NCBI GenBank assembly: GCA_019415525.1
Contig: DXZA01000057.1
Coordinates: 1-64,000 of the forward strand
Source: Tyzzerella sp.
GTDB lineage: Bacteria > Bacillota > Clostridia > Lachnospirales > Anaerotignaceae
Direction: 5' to 3'
DNA length: 64,000 bases
Shown here: one piece after another, positions 27,178-35,687 of the stretch
How the letters are laid out: each line of letters opens with the position of its first letter
Numbering within the stretch: the first letter of the stretch is position 1
Notes under the pieces: generated by a model
What the model was told of the DNA's origin: nothing
The model's input: the letters and a program-made list of their open reading frames with translations, nothing else
Databases searched by the model: none
Position numbers and translations under genes: made by a program

Positions 27178-27485
27178 TGGCACAAAATTTAGAAAATGAC
27201 AGACATAAAATATCGGCATCAGAGATAAATAAATTTACTTACTGTAATTATCAGTGGTATTATGAAAGACTTTACGGAAGAAAAAAACTGAGAGAACTTA
27301 ACAGCGAAAGAAATAAAAAGCTTGGTCTTAAAAGCAGTACATATTCTAATTTTAGACGAGGTACTGAGTTTCATAACGAAGGATATAGAAAAATGCGTAT
27401 GAAAAAGCTTTTTACTAAAATATGTATTTTAATTATTATTGTCATATGTGCTGTTTTGTATTTTAAGGTGAAATATAATGTTTAA
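27177..27485 (+). CDS. Cas4-like nuclease, N-terminal half with C-terminal membrane anchor
   Basis: A 102-residue protein. Its first 66 residues look like the start of Cas4/RecB-type PD-(D/E)XK nucleases: ISASEINKFTYCNYQWYYE (Cys23 as candidate Fe-S ligand) and RRGTEFH (His66, the motif-I histidine). A single hydrophobic helix follows (about 82-97). It lacks the catalytic D and ExK, which are in the next gene. The start ATG 27177 overlaps the yhaM stop; an earlier in-frame start would lie inside yhaM. The next gene begins eight bases before this stop codon. Read together, the two genes encode one complete nuclease with a membrane hairpin inserted. Confidence 0.72.
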   Translation: MAQNLENDRHKISASEINKFTYCNYQWYYERLYGRKKLRELNSERNKKLGLKSSTYSNFRRGTEFHNEGYRKMRMKKLFTKICILIIIVICAVLYFKVKYNV

Positions 27486-28062
27486 TGATTTTAATTTTAA
27501 TATAGATATAATATTTTTAATTTGTGCTATATTTATAATATTTCTTTTATTATTAAGATTAAAAAAAGATAACTATAAAAAGAAAAAATCCTCTTTGAAT
27601 ATGACAGGTTATGTTCTTATATATACAGACCAAAGTACAGAATTTAAAGAAAGAAATGTTGAATACGGCAAAATATTATATTCTGAGAAATATGATATAC
27701 AAGGAAAACCTGATTATATATTTAAAAAAGCATTGGGAAGAGGACTTGTACCTTTAGAAGTAAAAAGTGGAATTATAGGAGATGAAAAATATCCAAGAAA
27801 GGGTGACCTTTTACAACTTGCATCATACTTTTTAATAATAGAAGAGGTTTATGGCGTAAAACCTAAATATGGAAAACTTGTATACAGAGATTATATGTTT
27901 ACTGTCAAAAATACAAGATATATAAGAAAAGAAGTAATAAAAACAGTAAATGCTATGAGAAGTATGATGAAAACAGGAAAAGGTTATGCAAATGCATCTT
28001 TTGTAAATTGTCGTTATTGTCTTTGTAGAGGTACAGTTTGTGAGTATTGTAAAAAGGAATGA
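27478..28062 (+). CDS. Cas4-like PD-(D/E)XK nuclease, catalytic half with N-terminal membrane anchor
   Basis: A 194-residue protein with one N-terminal membrane helix (about 10-27) and a basic stretch. The nuclease core follows: GKPDY (Asp79), LVPLEVKSG (Glu94-x-Lys96) and QLASY (Gln113, Tyr117, the RecB-family QxxxY). The C-terminal Cys cluster C178, C181, C183, C188, C191 resembles the Cas4 Fe-S site. AAGGTG lies upstream of ATG 27478, so it has its own ribosome binding site. No CRISPR array or other cas gene is in the window. Likely a housekeeping, membrane-bound DNA nuclease of unknown role. Confidence 0.75.
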   Translation: MFNDFNFNIDIIFLICAIFIIFLLLLRLKKDNYKKKKSSLNMTGYVLIYTDQSTEFKERNVEYGKILYSEKYDIQGKPDYIFKKALGRGLVPLEVKSGIIGDEKYPRKGDLLQLASYFLIIEEVYGVKPKYGKLVYRDYMFTVKNTRYIRKEVIKTVNAMRSMMKTGKGYANASFVNCRYCLCRGTVCEYCKKE

Positions 28063-28066
28063 TTTT

Positions 28067-29443
28067 ATGAAATTTGAGCCTCCTGTGGTTAAAAATGAAG
28101 TATATGAAATGAATATAGATGATTTGGGAACAGAAGGTCAGGGTATAGGAAAAATAAATGGTTTTACAGTTTTTGTTGAAAATGCTTTACCAGATGAAAT
28201 AATAAAAGTTCTTATTGTTAAGGTTAAAAAAAGTTTTGCATATGGTAAAAATATTGAAATAATAAAACCTTCAAAATATAGAGTAGAACCATTTTGTATT
28301 AATGCAAAAAGATGTGGAGGTTGTCAACTCCAGCATTTAAGTTATGAAGGACAACTTGAATTTAAGCGTAAAAAAGTTATAGATTGTATTGAAAGAATAG
28401 GTGGATTTAAAGATATATATGTAAATGAAACCATAGGAATGGAAAATCCAATTCGATACAGAAATAAAGCACAATTTCCTGTTGGAATGGGTAAAAATGG
28501 TATAGAAACAGGCTTTTATGCTAAAAGAAGTCATAATATAATTGATACAGAAAAATGTTTACTTCAAAATGAAATAAATGATGAAATAGTAAAAAGATTT
28601 AAAGAATTTATGACTGAAAATAATATTAAACCTTATGATGAAAAAAGCCATACAGGTGTAGTTAGACACATATTAACAAGAATTGGTTTCAAAACAGGTG
28701 AAATAATGATATGTGTTGTGGGCAATTCTAAAAAAATGCCTTGTGCGGATAAACTTATTGAAAAGTTTAAAGATATTGAAGGTATAACAAGTATTGTTTT
28801 TAATGAAAATAGAGAAAAAACAAATGTTATACTTGGAAATAAGGTTACAACACTTTATGGTAAAGATTATATTACAGATTATATAGGAGATATTAAGTTT
28901 GAAATATCACCATTGTCATTTTTTCAGGTTAATCCTATACAGACACAAAAGCTTTATCAAAAAGCCCTTGATTTAGCTTGTATAAATGAAAATGATAGTG
29001 TTCTTGATATATATTGTGGTATAGGTACAATATCTTTATTTTTCGCTAAAAAGGCAAAAAATGTACTTGGTGTTGAAATAGTACCTGAAGCAATAGAAGA
29101 TGCAAAAAGAAATGCTAAAATAAATGGTTTTACAAATACACGTTTTGAGGTAGGAAAGGCAGAAGAAGTTATACCTGCTCTTTATAAAAATGAAGGCATA
29201 AAAGCAGATGTGGTAGTTGTTGACCCACCAAGAAAAGGCTGCGATATGGCAGTTCTTGAAACTATATCAAGTATAAAACCTAAAAAGCTTGTATATATTT
29301 CTTGTGACCCTGCAACAATGGCAAGAGATTTGAAGTATCTTTATGAAAATGGTTTTAATATAGAAGAAGTATATCCTGTTGACCAATTTTGTCATACAAC
29401 TCATTGTGAAGTTGTAACACTTCTTAAATATAATAATGGATAA
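28067..29443 (+). CDS. rlmD: 23S rRNA (uracil-5-)-methyltransferase, RlmD/RumA family
   Basis: A 458-residue SAM-dependent methyltransferase making 5-methyluridine in 23S rRNA. It has a TRAM domain (about 5-60), Fe-S ligands in CINAKRCGGCQLQH, SAM-binding DIYCGIGTISLFFA, the substrate segment VVDPPRKGCD and the catalytic Cys in YISCDPATMARDL. I start at ATG 28067 after AAAAGGAATGA; an upstream GTG lies in the preceding gene. In Gram-positives one such enzyme often does the job of both RlmC and RlmD, so RlmCD is an alternative name. Tightly follows the Cas4-like pair. Confidence 0.92.
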   Translation: MKFEPPVVKNEVYEMNIDDLGTEGQGIGKINGFTVFVENALPDEIIKVLIVKVKKSFAYGKNIEIIKPSKYRVEPFCINAKRCGGCQLQHLSYEGQLEFKRKKVIDCIERIGGFKDIYVNETIGMENPIRYRNKAQFPVGMGKNGIETGFYAKRSHNIIDTEKCLLQNEINDEIVKRFKEFMTENNIKPYDEKSHTGVVRHILTRIGFKTGEIMICVVGNSKKMPCADKLIEKFKDIEGITSIVFNENREKTNVILGNKVTTLYGKDYITDYIGDIKFEISPLSFFQVNPIQTQKLYQKALDLACINENDSVLDIYCGIGTISLFFAKKAKNVLGVEIVPEAIEDAKRNAKINGFTNTRFEVGKAEEVIPALYKNEGIKADVVVVDPPRKGCDMAVLETISSIKPKKLVYISCDPATMARDLKYLYENGFNIEEVYPVDQFCHTTHCEVVTLLKYNNG

Positions 29444-29453
29444 TTTTAATTCA

Positions 29454-29500
29454 AATAAAACACCTATATAAGAATTATATTCTAATATAGGTGTTTTATT
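29454..29500 (+). terminator. Intrinsic terminator after rlmD
   Basis: The long stem AATAAAACACCTATAT / ATATAGGTGTTTTATT ends in a T-rich tail and lies just after the stop codon. Confidence 0.9.
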
Positions 29501-29656
29501 ATACAAAATATTATTATAAATACTATAAAATTACAATAGAACCATAAAAAATTTATATATTTATAAATAGTAATTGTAAATTTAATTGAATTTAGCACGG
29601 AAAAGTGTTAAAATAACAGATGTTTGCTATTTATTAATAAAAGGAGGTGTCAATAT

Positions 29657-31108
29657 ATGGAATATAAAGTAAAAGGTTATGAGCCTGAAAATTTATTTAG
29701 ATTTTTTGAGGAAATATGTTCTATTCCACATGGTTCAGGAAATGAGAAAGAAATAAGTAATTATATTGTAAATTTTGCAAAAGAAAGAAATCTTGAGTAC
29801 TATCAAGATGAGCACTATAATGTGATAATAAAGAAATCTGCATCACATGGTTCAGAAAATAAAAATCCTGTTATGCTTCAAGGTCATATGGATATGGTTT
29901 GTGAAAAAATTGCAGGACTTGAACATGATTTTACAAAAGACCCACTTAATCTTATTGTAAAAGATGGAATTCTTACTGCTGATGGAACAACTCTTGGAGC
30001 TGATAATGGTATAGCTGTTGCATTAATGCTTGCTATACTTGATGACAATAGTATTAAACATCCACCTCTTGAATGTGTAATTACAACAGGTGAAGAAGTT
30101 GGACTTCTTGGAGCAGTTGCCCTTGATAAAAGTAAAATTTCTGCTCGTACAATGATAAATCTTGATTCTGAAGATGAAGGTGTTGCCACTGTAAGTTGTG
30201 CAGGTGGATTTAGTTTTACTGCTAAAAAAGATATTTTAGGAGCTGAAACAGAAGGATATACACTTAGTATTAATATATCTGGTCTTTTAGGTGGACATTC
30301 TGGTCTTGATATAAACAAAGAAAGACATAATGCAAATATACTTATGGCTAGAATAATAAGTAAATTAATGAAAGAAACTGAATGTAAACTTGTATCATTT
30401 AATGGTGGTACAAAAGATAATGCTATTCCTAGAGAATGTGTTTCTAAAGTTATATATTCTTCAAAAGAACAGGCAGAAAAAGCAGAAAAAATATTATTTG
30501 ATTTTACTGCTGTTTTATATAATGAGGTTAAACCTTATGAATCGGATTTTTCTATTGTTGCTAATATAGAGAATGAAAAATGTTTTGCTTCTAATTATGA
30601 TGATGCTATGAGTTTTATAAATGCAATAAAACTTATGCCTAATGGTATTATATTTAGAAATATTAATATGGGTGGTTTTGTTGTTGCCTCAACTAATGTT
30701 GCAATTACTGATTTTAATAACGGTAAGTGTAAATTAATAGTGTCTGCTCGTTCATCTATTGCTTCAATACAAGAAGAAACAAAATCAGTGTTATATACTG
30801 TTTGTGAAACATTTGGTTTTGAAGGTTCAGTATATGGAGAATATCCAGGTTGGAGTTATGCTGAAAATTCACCTATAAGAGAATTGTTCTGTAAAAGCTA
30901 TAAAGAGCTTTTTGACAAAGAAATGAAAGTAGAGGCACTTCATGCAGGTCTTGAATGTGGTCTTTTCTCAGATGCTTTAGAAGGTCTTGATGCAATAGCA
31001 GTAGGGCCTGATATAAGAGCTTGCCATACACCAGATGAATATATTCCTCTCTGTTCAGTAGAACGTTTTTATAAACTTCTTGTTTATGTTATAGATAAGC
31101 TTGCATAA
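29657..31108 (+). CDS. pepD: Aminoacyl-histidine dipeptidase (peptidase M20 family)
   Basis: A 483-residue cytosolic zinc dipeptidase (Xaa-His dipeptidase). Metal ligands and catalytic residues are visible in QGHMDMVCEK, TLGADNGIAVALML, TTGEEVGLLGA, NLDSEDEG and, near the C-terminus, LHAGLECGLFS. Length matches the family (~480-490). The start ATG 29657 has AAAGGAGGTG upstream; the frame is open earlier but without a site. A degenerate echo of its 3' end follows about 30 bases after the stop. Role: peptide utilisation, consistent with the neighbouring OPT transporter. Confidence 0.94.
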   Translation: MEYKVKGYEPENLFRFFEEICSIPHGSGNEKEISNYIVNFAKERNLEYYQDEHYNVIIKKSASHGSENKNPVMLQGHMDMVCEKIAGLEHDFTKDPLNLIVKDGILTADGTTLGADNGIAVALMLAILDDNSIKHPPLECVITTGEEVGLLGAVALDKSKISARTMINLDSEDEGVATVSCAGGFSFTAKKDILGAETEGYTLSINISGLLGGHSGLDINKERHNANILMARIISKLMKETECKLVSFNGGTKDNAIPRECVSKVIYSSKEQAEKAEKILFDFTAVLYNEVKPYESDFSIVANIENEKCFASNYDDAMSFINAIKLMPNGIIFRNINMGGFVVASTNVAITDFNNGKCKLIVSARSSIASIQEETKSVLYTVCETFGFEGSVYGEYPGWSYAENSPIRELFCKSYKELFDKEMKVEALHAGLECGLFSDALEGLDAIAVGPDIRACHTPDEYIPLCSVERFYKLLVYVIDKLA

Positions 31109-31138
31109 TAAAAAATATAACAGATTATGGTATTAGTA

Positions 31139-31170
31139 TGTTCAGTAGAACGTTATATAAATTTTTTGTT
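31139..31170 (+). repeat. Degenerate copy of the pepD 3' end
   Basis: TGTTCAGTAGAACGTT plus the following AT-rich bases repeat the sequence at 31052-31084, which encodes the CSVERFYKLLV region of pepD. About 28 of 33 positions agree by eye. It is the only trace of a second copy; it may be a deletion scar or a short duplication. Confidence 0.6.
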
Positions 31171-31233
31171 AGAAAAATAGACATAAAAATATACTATATA
31201 TTTGGATAACTTATATTAAAAAAGGAGAAAAAA

Positions 31234-33123
31234 ATGTCAAGTAACAAAAATGATTTTAAACCGTATATTCCGGCTGATAGAGTTGTACCGGAATTTACAG
31301 TAACATCTATATTAATAGGTATTTTCTTAGCTATTGTATTTGGTGCTGCTAATGCATACCTTGGTCTTAGAGTAGGTATGACAGTTTCTGCTTCAATTCC
31401 AGCTGCCGTAATTTCAATGGCTATTATTCGTGTTATATTACGTAGAGATTCAATACTTGAAAACAACCTTGTACAGACTATCGGTTCTGCCGGAGAATCT
31501 GTTGCAGCTGGTGCTATATTTACACTTCCTGCACTTTTCCTTTGGGCAAAAGATGGTATAATTGAAGCTCCAAGTATTATAACAATATTTATGATTGCTC
31601 TTGTTGGTGGTCTTTTAGGTGTTGCATTTATGGTGCCACTTCGTCAGGCTCTCATTGTTGAAGAGCATGGAACACTTCCTTTCCCAGAAGGTACAGCTTG
31701 TGCTGAAGTTCTTCTTGCTGGTGAAGAAGGAGGAAGTAAGGCTGGAACTGTATTTGCAGGTCTTGGAATTGCTTCTTTGTATAAACTTGTTGCAGATGGT
31801 ATAAAATTATTCCCAAGTGAAGTTGGATATGCTATAAAAGGATATGCAGGTTCACAGATTGGTATTCAGGTACTTCCTGCTCTTACTGGTGTTGGTTATA
31901 TTTGTGGACCAAGGATTTCAAGCTATATGCTTGCTGGTAGTACATTAAGCTGGTTTGTACTTATGCCAATGATAGCTCTTTTCGGTGGAGATGCAATAAT
32001 ATTCCCTGGAGATGTTCCTATTTCAACAATGGATCCTGGAACAATATGGGGAACATATATTAAATATATTGGTGCTGGTGCTGTTGCTGCCGGTGGTATA
32101 ATAAGTCTTATAAAAACATTCCCATTAATTGTTAAGACTTTTGGACAGGCTATGTCAAGTATGAAAAAAAATCATACAGCTAATAATGCACTTCGTACAG
32201 AGCAAGATTTACCAATGCCTGTTCTTCTTATACTTGTTGTAATAATTGCACTTGCTATATGGATACTTCCTGTATTCCCTGTAAGTCCTATAGGAGCTGT
32301 AATAATAGTAATATTCGGTTTCTTCTTTGCAACAGTATCATCAAGAATGGTTGGTCTTATAGGTTCTTCAAATAACCCTGTTTCTGGTATGGCTATTGCA
32401 ACACTTATTATTGCAACACTTATATTAAAAGCAACAGGTGTAACAGGAACAACAGGTATGATGGGTGCTATTTCAATCGGTGCTATTATATGTGTAATTG
32501 CAGCTATTGCTGGTGACTGTTCACAGGACCTTAAAACAGGTTTTATTTTAGGTGCTACACCTAAAAAACAGCAGCTTGGAGAAATGCTTGGTGTTGTTGT
32601 TTCATCAGCAGCTATTGGCTTTGTATTATATCTTTTAAGTGAAGTTTGGGGTTATGGTTCAAATGAAATACCTGCTCCACAGGCTACAATGATGAAAATG
32701 CTTGTAGAAGGTATTATGAATGCACAGCTTCCTTGGGCATTAATACTTATTGGTGTTTGTGCAGCTATTGTTATTGAAATATTAAAATTACCTGTACTTC
32801 CATTTGCTGTTGGTATGTACCTTCCATTTAGCTTAAATGCAGGTATTATGATAGGTGGTATCATAAGATACATTGTTGAACGTTGCAAAAAAGATGAAAA
32901 AGATAAAAAAGAATCCGTTGAAAAAGGTATATTATATACATCAGGTCTTATTGCCGGAGAAGGTCTTATGGGTGTAATTCTTGCACTTCTTGCATTCTTT
33001 GAAATTAATATTGATTTGTCAAATAAATTCTCATTTGGACAGATTGGAAGTTTAGTAATATTTGTACTTCTTCTTATATCACTTGTGTATGTATGCTTAA
33101 ATAAAGGAAAAAATAAAAATTAA
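31234..33123 (+). CDS. OPT family oligopeptide transporter
   Basis: A 629-residue membrane protein with about 15 helices and the OPT-family signatures: FGAANAYLGLRVGMTVSASI, NNLVQTIGSAGESVA, and LPFPEGTACAEVL. These proteins take up oligopeptides, or metal chelates in the YSL branch, with protons. RBS is AAAGGAG. It is followed by a PqqD-like gene and a membrane wHTH gene. With PepD upstream it suggests peptide scavenging. Exact substrate unknown. Confidence 0.94.
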   Translation: MSSNKNDFKPYIPADRVVPEFTVTSILIGIFLAIVFGAANAYLGLRVGMTVSASIPAAVISMAIIRVILRRDSILENNLVQTIGSAGESVAAGAIFTLPALFLWAKDGIIEAPSIITIFMIALVGGLLGVAFMVPLRQALIVEEHGTLPFPEGTACAEVLLAGEEGGSKAGTVFAGLGIASLYKLVADGIKLFPSEVGYAIKGYAGSQIGIQVLPALTGVGYICGPRISSYMLAGSTLSWFVLMPMIALFGGDAIIFPGDVPISTMDPGTIWGTYIKYIGAGAVAAGGIISLIKTFPLIVKTFGQAMSSMKKNHTANNALRTEQDLPMPVLLILVVIIALAIWILPVFPVSPIGAVIIVIFGFFFATVSSRMVGLIGSSNNPVSGMAIATLIIATLILKATGVTGTTGMMGAISIGAIICVIAAIAGDCSQDLKTGFILGATPKKQQLGEMLGVVVSSAAIGFVLYLLSEVWGYGSNEIPAPQATMMKMLVEGIMNAQLPWALILIGVCAAIVIEILKLPVLPFAVGMYLPFSLNAGIMIGGIIRYIVERCKKDEKDKKESVEKGILYTSGLIAGEGLMGVILALLAFFEINIDLSNKFSFGQIGSLVIFVLLLISLVYVCLNKGKNKN

Positions 33124-33171
33124 TAGAAAATAATATAATAGTTATCCTAATATTAGAAATTGACATAATTT

Positions 33172-33198
33172 ACAGCCTGCCTTTTAAGGTAGGCTGTA
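33172..33198 (+). promoter_or_regulatory. Intergenic hairpin between OPT and PqqD-like genes
   Basis: ACAGCCTGCCT / AGGTAGGCTGT forms an 11-bp stem with one G-U pair and a TTTA loop. There is no T run, so it is more likely an mRNA-stabilising or processing element than a full terminator. Confidence 0.6.
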
Positions 33199-33223
33199 AT
33201 AATATTAAAAAAGGAGTTTATAT

Positions 33224-33583
33224 ATGGCAAATAAAAATAAAAAGGAATCGGTTAATTATCTTGATTTTATACCAGTTAAAAATCCAGATATAGAACATGA
33301 AATTAAAGATGATAAAGTTGTTCTTTTAATAGAATGGAAAGGATTTTATCATAAATTAGCACAAAAATTTTTCCATAGACCAAAAGTAAGTGATATTTCA
33401 CTTGATGAATATGGAAGTTTTGTATGGCTTGCAATAGATGGACAAAAAACTGTATATGATATATCTCTTGAAATGGAAAATAAATATGGTAATATGGAAA
33501 AAGGACTTTCTCGTCTTATAAAATTTCTTGAAATTATGAAAGATAATAATATCATATATTGGAAGGAAGATAAAAAATGTTAG
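33224..33583 (+). CDS. PqqD-like winged-helix protein
   Basis: A 119-residue protein whose C-terminal 70 residues follow the PqqD pattern: LDEYGSFVWLAIDGQKTVYDI, SLEMENKYG, then a helix ending in LEIMKDNNIIYW. PqqD domains bind peptides for RiPP enzymes, but here there is no radical-SAM enzyme or precursor nearby. It sits between an OPT transporter and a membrane wHTH gene, overlapping the latter by seven bases. A role in sensing or chaperoning peptides for the transporter is speculation. Confidence 0.7.
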   Translation: MANKNKKESVNYLDFIPVKNPDIEHEIKDDKVVLLIEWKGFYHKLAQKFFHRPKVSDISLDEYGSFVWLAIDGQKTVYDISLEMENKYGNMEKGLSRLIKFLEIMKDNNIIYWKEDKKC

Positions 33584-33927
33584 AATATATACCATATATA
33601 TTACTATTTGCAGTTGCAACAATGATAATATATGGATGGGGACTTTATAAAAGTATTAATAAGAACAGAGATTTAGGAAATATGCTTGCTGCAAAAGGTA
33701 TTTCTAAAATAAAAAAAGCATTGAAAAAGAATGGTTCTATGACAAAAAAAGAACTTGAAGAAGTTGTAAAAAATATAAGTGTATCACAACCTTTTTCAAA
33801 AGACCGTCTTGGTGTTATAAATCCTAAAGAGTTTCTTAATTCTTTAATACCATATATGCTAAAACAGAAGATTATTGTAGAAAATAGAAAAGGAAATAAT
33901 ATAACATATAGTTTAAATATAAAATAA
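33577..33927 (+). CDS. Membrane-anchored winged-helix-like protein
   Basis: A 116-residue protein with one N-terminal membrane helix (about 4-24) and a cytoplasmic domain. The domain contains MTKKELEEVVKNISVSQPF and a C-terminal strand pair (KQKIIVENRKGNNITYSL), which looks like a winged helix. It overlaps the PqqD-like gene, so it belongs to the OPT operon. No named family recognised. Confidence 0.6.
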   Translation: MLEYIPYILLFAVATMIIYGWGLYKSINKNRDLGNMLAAKGISKIKKALKKNGSMTKKELEEVVKNISVSQPFSKDRLGVINPKEFLNSLIPYMLKQKIIVENRKGNNITYSLNIK

Positions 33928-33940
33928 TAGTATTAAATAA

Positions 33941-33974
33941 TTTAAGGCAAGTATATTTATACCTGTCTTTTTTT
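33941..33974 (+). terminator. Intrinsic terminator of the OPT operon
   Basis: The hairpin GGCAAGTATA / TATACCTGTC, with one mismatch and one G-U pair, is followed by a run of seven Ts. Confidence 0.8.
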
Positions 33975-34032
33975 ATTGAAAAATATTATTGATTATAATT
34001 ATTGATTTTTATATATTTTACTGATATTATTC

Positions 34033-34058
34033 AATTAGTTAGAATAAGCTAACTAATT
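34033..34058. promoter_or_regulatory. Inverted repeat upstream of enolase 1
   Basis: The perfect 10-bp arms AATTAGTTAG / CTAACTAATT, six bases apart, lie about 60 bases before the start codon. The arms could be an operator or a 5' mRNA stem. Regulator unknown. Confidence 0.5.
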
Positions 34059-34119
34059 AATTTGATTATAATTCATATTTAAAGAAAATATATTATATTT
34101 TTGGGGAGGTTTTAACATT

Positions 34120-35415
34120 ATGGATTATTTAGCAATTGAAAAAGTAATAGGTAGAGAAATTATTGATTCAAGAGGAAATCCAACAGTAGAAGCAGAAGTA
34201 TATCTTGCTGATGGTACAGTAGGTAGAGGTGCTGCACCAAGTGGAGCATCAACAGGTGAATTTGAAGCTCTTGAATTAAGAGATAATGATAAAAACCGTT
34301 TTGGTGGAAAAGGTGTAACAAAAGCCGTAAATAATATTAATACTGTTATAAATGATGTCCTTTATGGTGTTGATGCATCAGATATATATGCTGTTGATAA
34401 GGCTATGATTGAAGCTGATGGAACAAAAGATAAATCAAACCTTGGAGCAAATGCTATACTTGCTGTATCAATAGCAGCAGCAAGAGCAGCTGCAACAGCT
34501 TTAGAAATGCCTTTATACAGATTTCTTGGAGGAGTTAATGGGAATAGACTTCCTGTACCAATGATGAATATATTAAATGGTGGAGCACATGCTGCAAATA
34601 CTGTTGATGTTCAGGAATTTATGATTATGCCTGTTGGTGCAGAAAGTTTTAAAGAAGGTCTTCGTTGGTGTACAGAAGTATTCCATGCACTTGCAGCTCT
34701 TTTAAAATCAAAAGGACTTGCAACATCTGTTGGAGATGAAGGTGGTTTTGCACCGGACCTTGGAAGTGATGAAGAAGCTATCGAATACATACTTGAGGCT
34801 ATTAAAAAAGCAGGATATGAACCTGAAAAAGATTTTGTTCTTGCTATGGATGCTGCATCAAGTGAGTGGAAAAGTGATAAAAAAGGTGAATATATTCTTC
34901 CTAAGTGTGGAAAGAAATTTACATCAGAAGAACTTGTTGACCATTGGAAAAAACTCTGTGAAAAATATCCTATATATTCAATAGAAGATGGACTTGATGA
35001 AGAAGACTGGGAAGGTTGGAAATACATGACACGTGAACTTGGTGGAAAAGTTCAACTTGTTGGAGATGACCTTTTTGTAACAAATACAGAACGTCTTAAA
35101 AAAGGTATTAATGAAGGTTGTGGAAATTCAATTCTTATAAAACTTAATCAGATTGGTTCTGTATCAGAAACTCTTGAGGCAATAAAAATGGCTCATAAAG
35201 CAGGATATACAGCTATTTCTTCACACCGTTCTGGTGAAACTGAAGATACAACAATAGCAGACCTTGCTGTGGCACTTAATACTTGCCAAATTAAAACAGG
35301 AGCACCAAGTAGAAGTGAAAGAGTTGCAAAATATAATCAGCTTATACGTATAGAAGAACAGCTTGGTAATAGTGCTGTTTATCCTAAAAAAGAAGCATTT
35401 AATATTAAGAGATAA
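34120..35415 (+). CDS. eno: Enolase 1
   Basis: A 431-residue phosphopyruvate hydratase of normal length, converting 2-phosphoglycerate to phosphoenolpyruvate. Family motifs include EIIDSRGNPTVEAEV, SGASTGEFEALELRD, GDEGGFAPDL, AMDAASSEW (metal Asp), SIEDGLDEEDWEGW, LVGDDLFVTN, ILIKLNQIG (base Lys) and SHRSGETEDTTIAD. GGGGAGG precedes the ATG. It is a single-gene unit between two terminators, about 20 kb from the other glycolytic genes. A paralogue lies at 62110-63435. Confidence 0.97.
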   Translation: MDYLAIEKVIGREIIDSRGNPTVEAEVYLADGTVGRGAAPSGASTGEFEALELRDNDKNRFGGKGVTKAVNNINTVINDVLYGVDASDIYAVDKAMIEADGTKDKSNLGANAILAVSIAAARAAATALEMPLYRFLGGVNGNRLPVPMMNILNGGAHAANTVDVQEFMIMPVGAESFKEGLRWCTEVFHALAALLKSKGLATSVGDEGGFAPDLGSDEEAIEYILEAIKKAGYEPEKDFVLAMDAASSEWKSDKKGEYILPKCGKKFTSEELVDHWKKLCEKYPIYSIEDGLDEEDWEGWKYMTRELGGKVQLVGDDLFVTNTERLKKGINEGCGNSILIKLNQIGSVSETLEAIKMAHKAGYTAISSHRSGETEDTTIADLAVALNTCQIKTGAPSRSERVAKYNQLIRIEEQLGNSAVYPKKEAFNIKR

Positions 35416-35425
35416 TAAATATAAA

Positions 35426-35465
35426 AAAGCTGTACATTCATTGAATGTACAGCTTTACTGTTTTA
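35426..35465 (+). terminator. Intrinsic terminator after enolase 1
   Basis: The 15-bp inverted repeat AAAGCTGTACATTCA / TGAATGTACAGCTTT, with a modest T-rich tail, lies 10 bases after the stop codon. Confidence 0.8.
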
Positions 35466-35687
35466 TAAGACCCGAAAAAAGATTTACGAAGTCTGATTAT
35501 TGGTAGTATTGATTTAAGTGCGATTGTATAATGAGGGGTAGTCTACCCATTTTTGAATTATAGCATAATAAGATGTCTAGCGAACTTTTATAAAATTCTT
35601 CCATAAATATTAGCATTAGACTCTTTTATATGTTGTACAGCATCATAGTTCACCTGTACCCGAACTGGTCTTAATAAAACAGATTTT
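35466..35687. other. Gene-free stretch with possible gene remnant
   Basis: No complete gene is present. On the minus strand a frame different from the neighbouring gene is open from about 35705 to the stop at 35588-35590. It reads, near its end, VRVQVNYDAVQHIKESNANI, which looks protein-like rather than random. It has no start codon of its own with a binding site. It may be the 3' end of a deleted gene. Confidence 0.35.

Noticed and set aside
27465..27490. Sequencing frameshift as the sole explanation of the split nuclease
   Set aside because: Cannot be excluded, but the second gene has AAGGTG at a proper distance from its ATG and the split lies between two membrane helices, so a genuine two-gene arrangement is preferred.
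27177..28062. A CRISPR-Cas locus, suggested by the Cas4-like genes
   Set aside because: No direct-repeat array and no cas1, cas2 or effector gene occurs anywhere in the window.
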